The notes: generated by a model not told the origin, from the letters alone. A stretch of 64,000 nt of DNA from Tumebacillus permanentifrigoris (GCF_003148565.1 NZ_QGGL01000007.1:1-64000), one strand, 5' to 3'; counted from the stretch's first letter, positions 16,658 to 26,025 are shown. Numbers and translations: made by a program.

Positions 16658-16873
16658 TTACTGGTAATGCTGGAAATCTTCATGCTCTTGCTCGATGTTC
16701 TCGGCGAACTCGAGAAAGTCCTTGCCGTTGACAACTTCGGTGTCATCGGTGTAATGAGAAGCGAGCTTACCGCGGTGTACCAGCTCTTGAAGTTCTGCCA
16801 CTCTCATCCCCGTGCGATCGGACAATTCAAATAACGTGTACGTCTTGTCGCGTTGAATGCGATGATGGGTCAT
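16658..16873 (-). CDS. small helix-turn-helix-like protein
   Basis: A 71-aa acidic protein. TLFELSDRTGMRVAELQELVHRGKL (about residues 13-37) resembles a MerR/excisionase-like helix-turn-helix followed by a wing, and an acidic tail ends it. It probably binds DNA; targets are unknown. The start is ATG 16873, eight bases after AAGGAG; an upstream in-frame ATG lacks a ribosome site. Confidence 0.6.
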   Translation of the reverse strand: MTHHRIQRDKTYTLFELSDRTGMRVAELQELVHRGKLASHYTDDTEVVNGKDFLEFAENIEQEHEDFQHYQ

Positions 16874-16951
16874 ACGACATTCTCCTTCCAAGGGTACTCT
16901 CACACAGTTAAGATACCAAGTTGGCGTCGAACTTATGCTGGCATCAACGCT

Positions 16952-17890
16952 CTAGTTGAGCACTGTTACCCGTTGAAACAACGGATCATGCCGTACTTTC
17001 TCTTGAATCTCCGGGTCGACGTTCGCCTTCGAGGAAATCGTCCACGCTGCCAGCTTCGTCCCGCACTCGACAGACCGTCCCAGCCCAAAACCGTTGACCA
17101 ACCCATACACCGTGCCGGAGAAAAAGGAATCCCCCGCTCCGGTCGTATCCACCACTTTCACACACTCGCACGGCACGAAGCCGAACTCGTTGTAGATGCG
17201 GTCGTAAAACACACTTCCGTGTTCACCCATCGTGATCACCGCCGTCTGCAAGCCGGCTTCCGTCATTTCGCGTGCGGCCATCTTGCATTCCTCCGGCGAG
17301 GTCAGCGTCACACCCAGGAATTCCTCGGCTTCGGCCTTGTTGCAGATGAACAGGTTCAGGTTGTTGATCATCGACTTGCGCTGCATCAGCACTTCGAGGT
17401 TGCCGACGATGCCATAGACTGGCTTCCCGTATTGCTTGGCCCAACCGAAAATTTTGTTGACGACGCTCTCGGCGAGGTCAAATTCGATGACGATGGCGTC
17501 CGTGTTCTTGACGATCTCTTCGCCCTGCGTCTCCAGCAGGTGCTCCAATGGTGCAAGGTTCGGCTTTTGAGAAATCGAGGCTGCCAGGTCTCCATCATGA
17601 TCGAGAACGGCAAGCCACATGCCCATGCCACGTTCCGTCCGTACCACACGGTCCGCGCCAATGCCAACACTGGCCAATCCAGCCAGCACTGCTTCTCCTT
17701 GCGACGAGGTGTCTACCGAAGAGATGAACTCCACGGAGCCTCCAGCGCGTGCAATCGCTTCCGCAACATTGCGCCCCACACCACCACTCGCAAACTCGAT
17801 GTCCCCTACGTTCTTGCACTCCGCGTTGATCTTGGCGTTCGCATAGCCTTTGATGTCTACGAAAACAGTCCCGATCACAGTAATCGTCAA
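16952..17890 (-). CDS. PfkB-family carbohydrate/nucleoside kinase
   Basis: A 312-aa ribokinase-fold kinase. The N-terminal substrate region has FASGGVGRNVAEAIARAG (about residues 33-50), and the anion hole with catalytic Asp is DTTGAGDSFFSG (about 249-260). The layout is close to pseudouridine kinase (PsuK/YeiC), but the phosphoryl acceptor cannot be fixed from sequence. It starts with TTG eight bases after GGGGAGGG. No pseudouridine-5'-phosphate glycosidase gene lies beside it. Confidence 0.85.
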   Translation of the reverse strand: MTITVIGTVFVDIKGYANAKINAECKNVGDIEFASGGVGRNVAEAIARAGGSVEFISSVDTSSQGEAVLAGLASVGIGADRVVRTERGMGMWLAVLDHDGDLAASISQKPNLAPLEHLLETQGEEIVKNTDAIVIEFDLAESVVNKIFGWAKQYGKPVYGIVGNLEVLMQRKSMINNLNLFICNKAEAEEFLGVTLTSPEECKMAAREMTEAGLQTAVITMGEHGSVFYDRIYNEFGFVPCECVKVVDTTGAGDSFFSGTVYGLVNGFGLGRSVECGTKLAAWTISSKANVDPEIQEKVRHDPLFQRVTVLN

Positions 17891-18004
17891 GAGTAACGCC
17901 CTCCCCTAATGTCTACCTCGTTTGTACTGCCTATTATACTCGCGTTTTCGACATATCCCAACAAATTTTTTACTTTCTCTCAAAATTCATAGCTTTTCTA
18001 GGCA

Positions 18005-18039
18005 AAAAGAACTCTCTCCAGCTTGGAGAGAGTTCTTTT
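18005..18039 (-). terminator. terminator of the InhA-like protease gene
   Basis: AAAGAACTCTCTCCA / TGGAGAGAGTTCTTT stem with T-run on the minus strand. Confidence 0.9.
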
Positions 18040-18044
18040 CCTAT

Positions 18045-20432
18045 TTATTTGTAGAGAACCACAGCGCCGACAGACTTGTTCGCTGCTACGCCGTTGACGC
18101 GAACTTTCAAACCGTAGGAGGTCAGAGCGCGACCTGCATCCGGCATGAACGCGTTGTTGAAGTCGCGGCTGTCATCGAACAGCGACTCGCCCGGCTGGCT
18201 CGGTGCTACGAGCGATTGGATGCCCGGGTAGAGCAGGTTGATGCCAGAGGTCGGAGCGAGGCCGAACGCTGCATCCGCGATGTGGTAGCGCGAGGATGCT
18301 TCTGCCCCGGTGCTCCAGACGAGATCCTTGCTCAGGTGCGAATCGACAACCCCGAGGAAGCCTGCGCCCGGATGGGTACCCGTCCAGTTGTCAGAGTAGG
18401 AATCATCCACGTACCAAACGACCAGACCCGGATCGTAGGACAGCAGCGAAGCGCCGCGGCGGATGTTTTTCAGACCCATGTCGACCCCTGCATGGTTACG
18501 CCATTCGAGCAGGTAGTAGTGGTTGATCAACTTGTTGCCATCGTTTTTCTCGAAGCCGTTGTAGGTGAAGCTGTCGGTTGCATTCTCGCCGCCATCGTTG
18601 AGCAGCGTTTGGCCGTCAGCCGTTACTTTGAGGTTGTCGACGAAGAACCCTTCGTAGTTGGAACCGCTATCGGTTGCATAGCGCAGTTTCAGTTGGATTT
18701 TTTGACCTGCGTAAGCGGACAGGTCAAACGTTTCGTTCTGCCAGCCGTTCGATTGGCCCGTGAAGCCCGGAACGTTCGCGATGATATTCGGGTAGGACGA
18801 CGGGTTGACGTCAGAACGGGTGTGCGCGTTGGACAGGGACTTCCAAGATGCACCGTTGTCGGTGGAAACTTGGACGAAGCCGAAGTCCCACTGGTCTTCG
18901 ATGTTGTACCAGGTATCGAAGTTCAAGGATGCCGAGGATTTGCCGGTCAGGTCAAGCGTGGTGACCATGTTGTTGTCTTTTTTGTCGCCATCGCCGCCCC
19001 AGAAGTCATGTGCGCCCGTCAGCGGAGCGAGGATCGCGCGCTTTTTCTTCGGCAGGTTGACGCGGATTTGCGAGTTGTTTTGACCAGTCGGCGAGTTCCC
19101 TTGGTCGATCAGGAACTGCGAACCTTTGGTGGAGATGTCTTCCCAGTTCACGTTAGCTTGGGACGTCCAGTTGCCGCCGAGGGTTGCTTGGAAGAACTGC
19201 TTCGCCCACGGGGAGAAACCGGTCGGTTCCGTGCCCGGGATTTTCCCAGCCCAAGAGCCAGAAGCCATGATCGACCAGTAGCCTACTGCTTCACCCGTAC
19301 CAGAATAGACGGTGTCGTACTCATCCGGCAGGCCGAGGTTGTGACCGAATTCGTGCGAGAAGACGCCGGTTGCGCCGTCTTCTGGCATGACCATGTAATC
19401 GTAGAAGCCCGGCAGACCATTGCCCAGACCGTCCGGATCGTAGAACACAGCCGAGCGGTGCGACCAGATCGCATTGTTGCCAAGCGTACCGCCGCCTGCC
19501 TCTTGACCCATGCCGGAGTGGATCAGCATCAGGTTGTCCACGAGGCCGTCCGACTCGTTGGTGATGCCGTCGCCATCGAGATCATGCGGATCTTCGAGGT
19601 CGTAGTCTTGGAGCGGAATGCCTGCTGCCTTCGCAGCTGCGTAGACGTCTTTGACAAACGTTTTGGAGCCGCCCGGAGTAACGTTGTCATGACCGCCCTT
19701 CGGGTTGTCCGCACCATAGTACGCTGCGGTGCGCGGAACTTTCAGCCAGCCGTAGGCCTTGCCTTCAACCGTGAACGTGCCACCGGATTGTTGCAGGTAG
19801 AATTGGCGTTGCGACACGAAGTCTTCACCGTGCGGGCCTTTGACACCGTTTGCGCCAAAGATCATGTCTTCATAATGTTGCAAATTGTAATCGGAGTAGT
19901 AGTTGTCCGACTCGCCCGATTTGATTTTGTTGTGTGCAAAGTCAGCGAACTCCACAGAGAGCACGAGGACTTTTTTGGTTTTCACAGCACCGGTGTAGGC
20001 GGTTTCTTGAACCGGGTCCGGTTGCTTTTTGTAGTGACCATTTTTGTTGCCGTTGCCGTTCAGAAGGCCGTTGTTGAAACCTTTGAACTTGGATTGTTGT
20101 TCCGCAGCAGCCGCTTTGACAGCCGGAGCGATCGGGTCGGATTCCTTCGCGTCAAATTCGGTTTTGGCTTTGAAGTTGACGTATTCCTTCAGAGCAGCTT
20201 CCTTTTCCTGCTGAGAAGCATCCGCTGAAATCACGCCTTGAGCGATCAGGGATTCAATCAGTTTATCTTCGTTGACGATGTTCATATCGATATCGCCAAG
20301 GTTATGTTCTTGAACATGCGGAGCAGATTGTGCGATGGCGGTAGTCGGAGCTGCTGTCACATTGCCTGTGAGCAGCGACGTCGCTACCAGAGCGGTTGCA
20401 ACCCCCGTTGCAACGTGCTTTTTCTTTTTCAT
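18045..20432 (-). CDS. secreted M6-family metalloprotease (immune inhibitor A-like)
   Basis: A 795-aa secreted protease. A signal peptide (MKKKKHVATG..., cleavage after about residue 28) and a propeptide of about 130 residues precede the M6 catalytic domain. That domain has HEFGHNLGLPDEYD, with zinc ligands His360 and His364 and catalytic Glu361. C-terminal regions resemble the VEG and MAM-like beta domains of InhA. Relatives degrade host antimicrobial proteins and matrix. The start is the ATG behind AGGGGGAG; a consensus promoter lies at 20484-20512. Confidence 0.92.
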   Translation of the reverse strand: MKKKKHVATGVATALVATSLLTGNVTAAPTTAIAQSAPHVQEHNLGDIDMNIVNEDKLIESLIAQGVISADASQQEKEAALKEYVNFKAKTEFDAKESDPIAPAVKAAAAEQQSKFKGFNNGLLNGNGNKNGHYKKQPDPVQETAYTGAVKTKKVLVLSVEFADFAHNKIKSGESDNYYSDYNLQHYEDMIFGANGVKGPHGEDFVSQRQFYLQQSGGTFTVEGKAYGWLKVPRTAAYYGADNPKGGHDNVTPGGSKTFVKDVYAAAKAAGIPLQDYDLEDPHDLDGDGITNESDGLVDNLMLIHSGMGQEAGGGTLGNNAIWSHRSAVFYDPDGLGNGLPGFYDYMVMPEDGATGVFSHEFGHNLGLPDEYDTVYSGTGEAVGYWSIMASGSWAGKIPGTEPTGFSPWAKQFFQATLGGNWTSQANVNWEDISTKGSQFLIDQGNSPTGQNNSQIRVNLPKKKRAILAPLTGAHDFWGGDGDKKDNNMVTTLDLTGKSSASLNFDTWYNIEDQWDFGFVQVSTDNGASWKSLSNAHTRSDVNPSSYPNIIANVPGFTGQSNGWQNETFDLSAYAGQKIQLKLRYATDSGSNYEGFFVDNLKVTADGQTLLNDGGENATDSFTYNGFEKNDGNKLINHYYLLEWRNHAGVDMGLKNIRRGASLLSYDPGLVVWYVDDSYSDNWTGTHPGAGFLGVVDSHLSKDLVWSTGAEASSRYHIADAAFGLAPTSGINLLYPGIQSLVAPSQPGESLFDDSRDFNNAFMPDAGRALTSYGLKVRVNGVAANKSVGAVVLYK

Positions 20433-20483
20433 TTTTTTGGCTCCCCCTTTTAAAGAACATTCGAAATTTTCCCTTGCAACGAC

Positions 20484-20512
20484 AGTATAATAGACACAAT
20501 ATTGAGAGTCAA
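20484..20512 (-). promoter_or_regulatory. promoter of the InhA-like protease gene
   Basis: On the minus strand TTGACT (20512-20507) and TATACT (20489-20484) with 17 bases between, about 50 bases before the start codon. Confidence 0.65.
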
Positions 20513-20651
20513 CCATATTTCATAAAGAATTTCAGGTTTTTTAAAATGTGTTTTCATCTTAACGCTCGATGATTTGTAGCATTGAAATCTTGACGAACGG
20601 TCACTTTGTAGGCAAAGTGGTAAAGGGAAGCTACTTAAAGGGGATTCTTAT

Positions 20652-22541
20652 ATGAAAAAAACTTTATTGGGCGTCCTGCTGGCCGCCGTCGTGTTTGCGC
20701 CGCTCCATCTGCCTACGCAGACCAATTCGTTCCCAAACCAAGACAAGCATCACGCGCTGTTGCGGTTGGAGGACGTTGGGCCGGGCGGGTCCTACGAGTC
20801 GCTGGACGACCTCGGCAAGTTGCGCGCCATTTTTGAATATCTGGAGGGCGAGCACGTTCCGTTCCATGTGGCGACGATCGCCCGCTCCAAGCACATCCAA
20901 CCGGACGGCACGTGGTACGAAAAAGGCATCGACGATGCCAACCCGGATGAGACGGTCAAGCAGTTCATCCGCCTGTTGCGCGAGGCACAGGATCACGGTG
21001 CGGTCCTCGGGATGCACGGGTACACGCACCAATACGGGGAGACCAAGCGTGGAGATAGCAACCAGGACTCCGGGACTGGCTTTGAATTTCATGTAAAGGA
21101 CGCGCCGGAGACGGAGACCGCCGAATATGCGGCCGACAAGATCACGAAGAGCCTCGCCGCATTCGACAAGGCTGGGTTCGTGCCTGGGTTCTGGGAATCT
21201 CCGCACTACAACGACACCCGCGAACAAGAAGAGGTGTTCCGCTCGTTCATGGGCGTGCTCTACCAACCGGACTTCCGCTCGTTGCGCGCCTTCAAAGACT
21301 TGAATTTCTACGATACCGAAAACTCCTATGGCAGTTCCACCGTCGGGTCTGCCTACATCCCTGCTCCGCTCAGCTACATTCAGGATGCAAGCAGTGTGGA
21401 TCATGTGCTCACCCGTCTGCAGACCTATCGCGGTCTAGGCGCGATGTACTACCATCCATTCCTCGAATTCCCGTCGCTGGAAGCGGTGCTCGAGTCGGAC
21501 GGCAAGCCCCGCGTGCGCGACGGTCTGCCCGAATACCAGTACAAAGCAGGCGCTCCTTCCAACTTGCACCTGTTGATTGCAGGGTTCCGTGAACGGGGAT
21601 TCCAGTGGGAATCGATCTATGACATCCTGCCTTACTCCCCTGCCCATCGCATCGAACTACCGCTTGGGATTCAGGCATCCGATGTGATGATCGGCAACGT
21701 CAGCGGCAGTCAAAATGCTGACGTTGTCATCCATGACAAAGGCCGCATCCAAGTGTTCACCGGCAACTACAAGTGGCCGCGCAACCGAACACAGAAGTCA
21801 CAGCGTGAATGGCTGTCCACCTCGTTTAGCCCGTCCGAGCAATTCCGACTCGGTGATGTCGACGGCGACCATCTAGACGACCTGCTTGCCTATGACAAAG
21901 GCGATGGTCAAGTTCGCGTGTTTCTCTCCAATCGCGTGACGTTTGAACAAGCACAGTCGGCCGGTTCCTTGCCCGGCGGTTTCGACATCGTGCAAACGGC
22001 CGACCTTAATGGAGACAAGCGTGCAGACCTCGTGCTCCGCCGGGGTGGAGAACTGTGGTCGGTGCTCAACGTGAACGGCAGCTACGGCCAACCGCGCAAG
22101 ATCTGGGACCTCCCGCGCGATGCGATCGTCCGCAGCGCTGACTTCGATGGCGACCAGCGCGCTGATCTCCTCGTCGCGGATCTCAAGGAGCGCCGGCTGC
22201 ACCTCTACACGACAGACGGAACCGGCTGGCGGGAAGCTTCGACCCCTGATTTCACGCTGCCGAATCAGAACGTACAAGTGCTGGCCGCCGATCTGAATGG
22301 CGACCATCGAGCGGACATCGCCGTCTACGATGCACAGAGCGGCATCTGGGAAACGCTCGACAGCACGAGCGAATTCCAGTTCAAGCCGCTCGACAATTTG
22401 TACGGTCCCTGGGCGCGCGGAGACTACAGCGCGTATGCGGCAGACTTCGACGGCAACGACCGCGCGGACATCGCTGCACTGGATGTCGCACACCACACGA
22501 TCGATCTCAGCCTGTCCTTCCGCAACCCCTCAACCAACTAA
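20652..22541 (+). CDS. secreted DUF2334 deacetylase-like protein with FG-GAP repeats
   Basis: A 629-aa secreted protein. After a signal peptide, residues about 35-340 form a DUF2334 (polysaccharide deacetylase-related) domain: ALLRLEDVGPGG supplies the metal-binding Asp, and HGYTHQYGE the His pair. From about residue 345, at least five FG-GAP/VCBS-like repeats follow with the calcium-binding pattern D-x-[DN]-G-D-x-x-[AD]-D (DVDGDHLDD, DLNGDKRAD, DFDGDQRAD, DLNGDHRAD, DFDGNDRAD), suggesting a beta-propeller. Likely an extracellular polysaccharide or cell-wall deacetylase. ATG follows AAAGGGGA. It is divergent from the InhA-like gene. Confidence 0.85.
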   Translation: MKKTLLGVLLAAVVFAPLHLPTQTNSFPNQDKHHALLRLEDVGPGGSYESLDDLGKLRAIFEYLEGEHVPFHVATIARSKHIQPDGTWYEKGIDDANPDETVKQFIRLLREAQDHGAVLGMHGYTHQYGETKRGDSNQDSGTGFEFHVKDAPETETAEYAADKITKSLAAFDKAGFVPGFWESPHYNDTREQEEVFRSFMGVLYQPDFRSLRAFKDLNFYDTENSYGSSTVGSAYIPAPLSYIQDASSVDHVLTRLQTYRGLGAMYYHPFLEFPSLEAVLESDGKPRVRDGLPEYQYKAGAPSNLHLLIAGFRERGFQWESIYDILPYSPAHRIELPLGIQASDVMIGNVSGSQNADVVIHDKGRIQVFTGNYKWPRNRTQKSQREWLSTSFSPSEQFRLGDVDGDHLDDLLAYDKGDGQVRVFLSNRVTFEQAQSAGSLPGGFDIVQTADLNGDKRADLVLRRGGELWSVLNVNGSYGQPRKIWDLPRDAIVRSADFDGDQRADLLVADLKERRLHLYTTDGTGWREASTPDFTLPNQNVQVLAADLNGDHRADIAVYDAQSGIWETLDSTSEFQFKPLDNLYGPWARGDYSAYAADFDGNDRADIAALDVAHHTIDLSLSFRNPSTN

Positions 22542-22556
22542 TCTGCAAACTCATGC

Positions 22557-22595
22557 ACATCCGACCTTGCTCCTGCACGGTCGGATGTATTTTTA
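22557..22595 (+). terminator. terminator of the DUF2334 gene
   Basis: ACATCCGACC / GGTCGGATGT stem, then TATTTTTAT. Confidence 0.75.
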
Positions 22596-22659
22596 TGCGG
22601 AAATGGAAGTGAAAACGGTTACCTCAGACTCTCAGCTTCCGCCATTCCGCTTCATTTGT

Positions 22660-22688
22660 TTGAACATTCCAACTCCTGAGCATACAAT
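22660..22688 (+). promoter_or_regulatory. promoter of the amt operon
   Basis: TTGAAC (22660-22665) and TACAAT (22683-22688) with a 17-base spacer. Confidence 0.6.
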
Positions 22689-22700
22689 GATTTCATCAGA

Positions 22701-22717
22701 TGTCAGATTATCTAACA
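22701..22717 (+). promoter_or_regulatory. GlnR/TnrA box upstream of amt
   Basis: TGTCA-GATTATC-TAACA fits the Bacillus nitrogen box TGTNA-N7-TNACA at every fixed position. It lies 13 bases after the -10 element, a position that suits repression by GlnR when nitrogen is plentiful. Confidence 0.72.
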
Positions 22718-22749
22718 TCGAAATGACAACAGGGTAGGGAGTGAAGGAA

Positions 22750-24135
22750 ATGAAGCAATGGAAATGGGCGTTCTCCCTCGGGGCGGCGGCGTTGACACTC
22801 CCAACGGGAGCGTTTGCCGCTGAAGCGACGGTAAAAGACGCGATCCAAGCGATCGATGCCGTGTGGGTCTTGGTCGCGGCGCTGTTGGTGTTCTTTATGC
22901 AAGCGGGCTTTGCACTGCTGGAAGCCGGCGTGACGCGGATGAAAAACGCCGGGCACATCGCTGGCAAAAACGTCCTCAGCTTCGCGATCGCGACGTTGGT
23001 GTTCTGGGCGGTAGGCTTTGGCTTCTCCTTTGGCAACGGCAACAGCTTCATCGGCACCACCGGTTTTTTCCTCGACATCTCGGACAGCAACATCGGCGAT
23101 CTGTTCTCGTCGCTGTCGTTCGCAGATGTCCCGATGGGCGCGAAGTTCCTGTTCCAAGTCGTGTTCGCTGGTGTTTCGCTGGCCATCCTCTGGGGGGGCA
23201 TCGCGGAACGTGCGAAGCTGATCGTGTACTTCGTGTTCGGCACGCTGTTCGTCGGGGGGATCTACCCCGTGATTGCACACTGGGTCTGGGGCGGTGGATG
23301 GCTGTCCGCGCTGGGCATGCAGGACTTCGCGGGCTCTACTGTCGTTCACTTGCAAGGCGGCGTGGCGGCGCTGGTCGGCGCGATGTTGCTCGGCCCGCGC
23401 ATCGGCAAGTACAACAAAGACGGCACCACAAATTTAATTCCCGGTCATAATACGGTCTACGCTGTGCTCGGCGTCATCATCCTCTGGTTCGGCTGGTTCG
23501 GTTTCAACGCAGGTTCGACTTTTGGGGCGAACGGCACGTTTTTCCCCTATGTCGCGATGACCACCAACCTCGCTGCAGCGGCGGGTGCGGTAGCGGCACT
23601 GCTCACCTGCTGGCTGGTATTGAAAAAGCCGGACATCGGCTACATGCTCAACGGCGTGCTCGCCGCACTCGTCGCGATCACCGCGTCCTGTGCCTACGTC
23701 AAACCGTGGGCGGCGGTCGTCATCGGTGCCATCGCCGGTTCGTTCATGGTCTTCTCCGTCCTGTTCTTTGACCGCGTCGCCAAAGTCGACGATCCGGTCG
23801 GTGCCTTCTCCGTCCACGGTGTCGCCGGCATCTGGGGCACGCTGTCCACCGGTTTCTTCGCTGCACCAGACCTCGTGGAAAAGTTGGGTGTTGGCAAACC
23901 AGGTCTGTTCTACGGCGGCGGCTTCTCGCAACTTTGGGTACAATTCGTCGGTATCGCGGCCTCGTTCGCCTTTGTCTTTGTCGTATCGTTTGTCATCTTG
24001 TACGCGATCAAAAAGACGGTCGGCTTGCGCATCTCCCGCGAGGAGGAAATCATCGGCCTCGACGTCTCCGAACACGGCGCCTCGGGGTATCCGGAACAAC
24101 TCCCGCATGGTGGTGAATACCTCCAAGCTAAGTAA
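22750..24135 (+). CDS. amt: ammonium transporter
   Basis: A 461-aa Amt/MEP channel that moves ammonium into the cell. A cleavable-looking N-terminus (ending AFAAEA) is followed by eleven membrane helices. Landmarks are the conserved start of helix 1 (VWVLVAALLVFFMQAGFALLEAG), GAKFLFQVVFAG, the pore-His region HWVWGGGWL and VHLQGGVAALVGA, and FSVHGVAGIWGTL with the second pore His. The start is ATG behind GGGAG. First gene of an operon with a DUF294 nucleotidyltransferase and an exonuclease; no GlnK gene is adjacent. Confidence 0.93.
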   Translation: MKQWKWAFSLGAAALTLPTGAFAAEATVKDAIQAIDAVWVLVAALLVFFMQAGFALLEAGVTRMKNAGHIAGKNVLSFAIATLVFWAVGFGFSFGNGNSFIGTTGFFLDISDSNIGDLFSSLSFADVPMGAKFLFQVVFAGVSLAILWGGIAERAKLIVYFVFGTLFVGGIYPVIAHWVWGGGWLSALGMQDFAGSTVVHLQGGVAALVGAMLLGPRIGKYNKDGTTNLIPGHNTVYAVLGVIILWFGWFGFNAGSTFGANGTFFPYVAMTTNLAAAAGAVAALLTCWLVLKKPDIGYMLNGVLAALVAITASCAYVKPWAAVVIGAIAGSFMVFSVLFFDRVAKVDDPVGAFSVHGVAGIWGTLSTGFFAAPDLVEKLGVGKPGLFYGGGFSQLWVQFVGIAASFAFVFVVSFVILYAIKKTVGLRISREEEIIGLDVSEHGASGYPEQLPHGGEYLQAK

Positions 24136-24168
24136 GAGATCGAAGTAAGAAGTAGGTGGTGATCGGAG

Positions 24169-25218
24169 ATGCAACTCGATCTGGTGCACACGTGGACATG
24201 GATTCGTCACAGCATCGAAAAGGCGGAGGGCCTCGACGCGCTCCGCCTCACACAGGAACGCATGACCGGCGTCACCGAACGCTGGGCTTCGCGCGGGATG
24301 CTGACGTTGGAAATCTTCGAGTACCTCAATGTCTGGCATGACCTGCTGATGCACCGCGCTCTCGACTTCACCTTGCAAGAGCTGGAGAAAAAAGGCCTCG
24401 GCACGCCTCCCGCCCCATTTTGTTGGTTGCTGCTCGGCAGCGGCGGACGGCGCGAACAGACCTTACACCCGGATCAAGACAACGCATTGGTGTACCGAAG
24501 TCTGGCGGCAGATGAGCAGGGCCGGACGCAGGAACGGGCATTTTTTCAAGCGCTGGGGGAACAGGGCGTGGCGACGCTGGAGCAGATCGGCTACCCGTAC
24601 TGCTCCGGGTTCGTCATGGCGGCAAACGAGCGCTGGAACGGCTCCTTGGAGAAGTGGCAGGAGCAGTTGCAGCGGTACGCGGACTTCCCCGATTGGAGCA
24701 ATGCGCGGTTTCTGATGATCGCCTCCGACCTGCGTCCGCTGTACGGGGATGTTTCGCTCGCCGCGGAGTTGCACCAGTGGGTCGTGGCGAATGTGCCGCA
24801 GATGGCATTTATCAAATGGCAAGTGGCGGACCACGGTCTGGCTCATAAAATTGGGCTGGACTTCCGGGAACGCTTTCGAACGGAATTATGGGGGGAACAC
24901 GAACGGGAACTCAATATTAAAGACGGGGGCTATCTCCAATTGGTGAATGCCACTCGTCTATGGGCGGTCGCGCACGGGATTGTGGAGACACACACCGGCA
25001 GTCGAATCGCCAAGATCATGGAGAGCAAGTTGTGGCGTGAAGAGGACGGGAACGACATACAAGCGGCATATGAAACCCTGCTGAGCCTACGCTTGTGGAG
25101 CAATTACACCTGCCCCGAACGCTTATCGGTGCAAGAACGCGAGCGGTTAAAAGCCGCATTACGGACGATAAGGTCGCTGCAAAAGCGAACCGCCAAACGA
25201 TTTACCAAACCGAAGTGA
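24169..25218 (+). CDS. DUF294 nucleotidyltransferase-like signalling protein
   Basis: A 349-aa cytoplasmic protein. The nucleotidyltransferase motif is LLLGSGGRREQTLHPDQDNALVY, with GS at 90-91 and the metal-binding Asp102 and Asp104, as in GlnD and other uridylyl/adenylyl-transferases. The C-terminal half (about 190-340) is the DUF294_C helical domain. Unlike typical family members there are no N-terminal CBS or cAMP-binding domains. By position behind amt it may modify or signal nitrogen status; the substrate is unknown. ATG follows GGTGGTGATCGGAG, 33 bases after amt. Confidence 0.85.
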   Translation: MQLDLVHTWTWIRHSIEKAEGLDALRLTQERMTGVTERWASRGMLTLEIFEYLNVWHDLLMHRALDFTLQELEKKGLGTPPAPFCWLLLGSGGRREQTLHPDQDNALVYRSLAADEQGRTQERAFFQALGEQGVATLEQIGYPYCSGFVMAANERWNGSLEKWQEQLQRYADFPDWSNARFLMIASDLRPLYGDVSLAAELHQWVVANVPQMAFIKWQVADHGLAHKIGLDFRERFRTELWGEHERELNIKDGGYLQLVNATRLWAVAHGIVETHTGSRIAKIMESKLWREEDGNDIQAAYETLLSLRLWSNYTCPERLSVQERERLKAALRTIRSLQKRTAKRFTKPK

Positions 25219-25231
25219 GGAGGGGGAGCGC

Positions 25232-25966
25232 GTGGAACAGCATCATTTAGGATTCTTCCGCCGCTATATCCAGACCCCTCTGCAAGGGCTGTTTGCCTCG
25301 ACTTCTCAAGGCGAGATGCACAGCGAGGCTTTGCTCCGACACACCATGCGCGAGGCCCGCAAAAAAGTAGCGTGGGAGACCCCACTGCGTGACGTGCGCT
25401 TCGTGGTGATCGATACAGAGACGACCGGGTTCCAACCTGGCGATGATGCGTTGCTTTCCGTCGGTGCCGTAGAAGTGTTGGGCAGCACGATACAGGAACG
25501 AACTCTGCATTCGTTGGTGCGTCCCGACCCGATGCAGAGCATCCCGCAGGCGGTGGTCGAGTTGACCGGAATTCGTGATGAGGATGTGCAGAACGCGCCG
25601 CCCCTGCGCGACGTGATGCTGTTGTTCTTGCAGTTCGTCCACGACGCCGTGCTCGTCGCCCACCACGCCGGGCATGATCTGCGCTTCCTGAACGCTGGGC
25701 TGAAAAAAACCTACAAAGCCCACCTCCCCCATCGCGTCCTCGACACCGTTGATGTCGCGCGCTGGCTCCACCCAGACTTGCCGTCGTATGCGCTGGATGA
25801 CTTGCTCACGCTCTACAACATCCCCGTGCGTGGTCGGCATACCGCGGATGGAGACGCGCAGATGACCGCCGAACTGTGGCATTGCTTGATCGAGCAAGCA
25901 CTGGCGCGCGAGGTGTCGACGCTCGGGGAGTTCATCGAGCAGGTGGTGCTCTCCAAGCGGGCTTGA
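25232..25966 (+). CDS. DnaQ-like (DEDDh) 3'-5' exonuclease
   Basis: A 244-aa exonuclease-domain protein. The Exo I motif is VVIDTETTGF (Asp61, Glu63), Exo II is in HHAGHDLRFLN, and Exo III HTADGDAQM provides His and Asp. The family trims DNA or RNA 3' ends, for example polymerase III epsilon. It starts with GTG 14 bases after the DUF294 gene behind GTGAGGAGGGGGAG. Its place as third gene of the amt operon is notable, since a link between nitrogen sensing and a nuclease is not obvious. Confidence 0.88.
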   Translation: MEQHHLGFFRRYIQTPLQGLFASTSQGEMHSEALLRHTMREARKKVAWETPLRDVRFVVIDTETTGFQPGDDALLSVGAVEVLGSTIQERTLHSLVRPDPMQSIPQAVVELTGIRDEDVQNAPPLRDVMLLFLQFVHDAVLVAHHAGHDLRFLNAGLKKTYKAHLPHRVLDTVDVARWLHPDLPSYALDDLLTLYNIPVRGRHTADGDAQMTAELWHCLIEQALAREVSTLGEFIEQVVLSKRA

Positions 25967-25970
25967 ATGG

Positions 25971-26010
25971 AAAAAAGCGGGCTTCCACATTTGTGGTAGC
26001 CCGCTTTTTT
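25971..26010 (+). terminator. terminator of the amt operon
   Basis: AAAAAAGCGGGCT.. / ..AGCCCGCTTTTTT stem, strong. Confidence 0.92.
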
Positions 26011-26025
26011 GGTGTGCGCGGATGT

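Noticed and set aside
17922-20228. A 768-codon plus-strand frame
   Set aside because: Antisense to the InhA-like protease gene, which has clear motifs, signal peptide, promoter and terminator.
22301-22740. A plus-strand frame running from the DUF2334 gene end to amt
   Set aside because: Most of it overlaps the FG-GAP coding region in another frame, and it covers a terminator, a promoter and the GlnR box.
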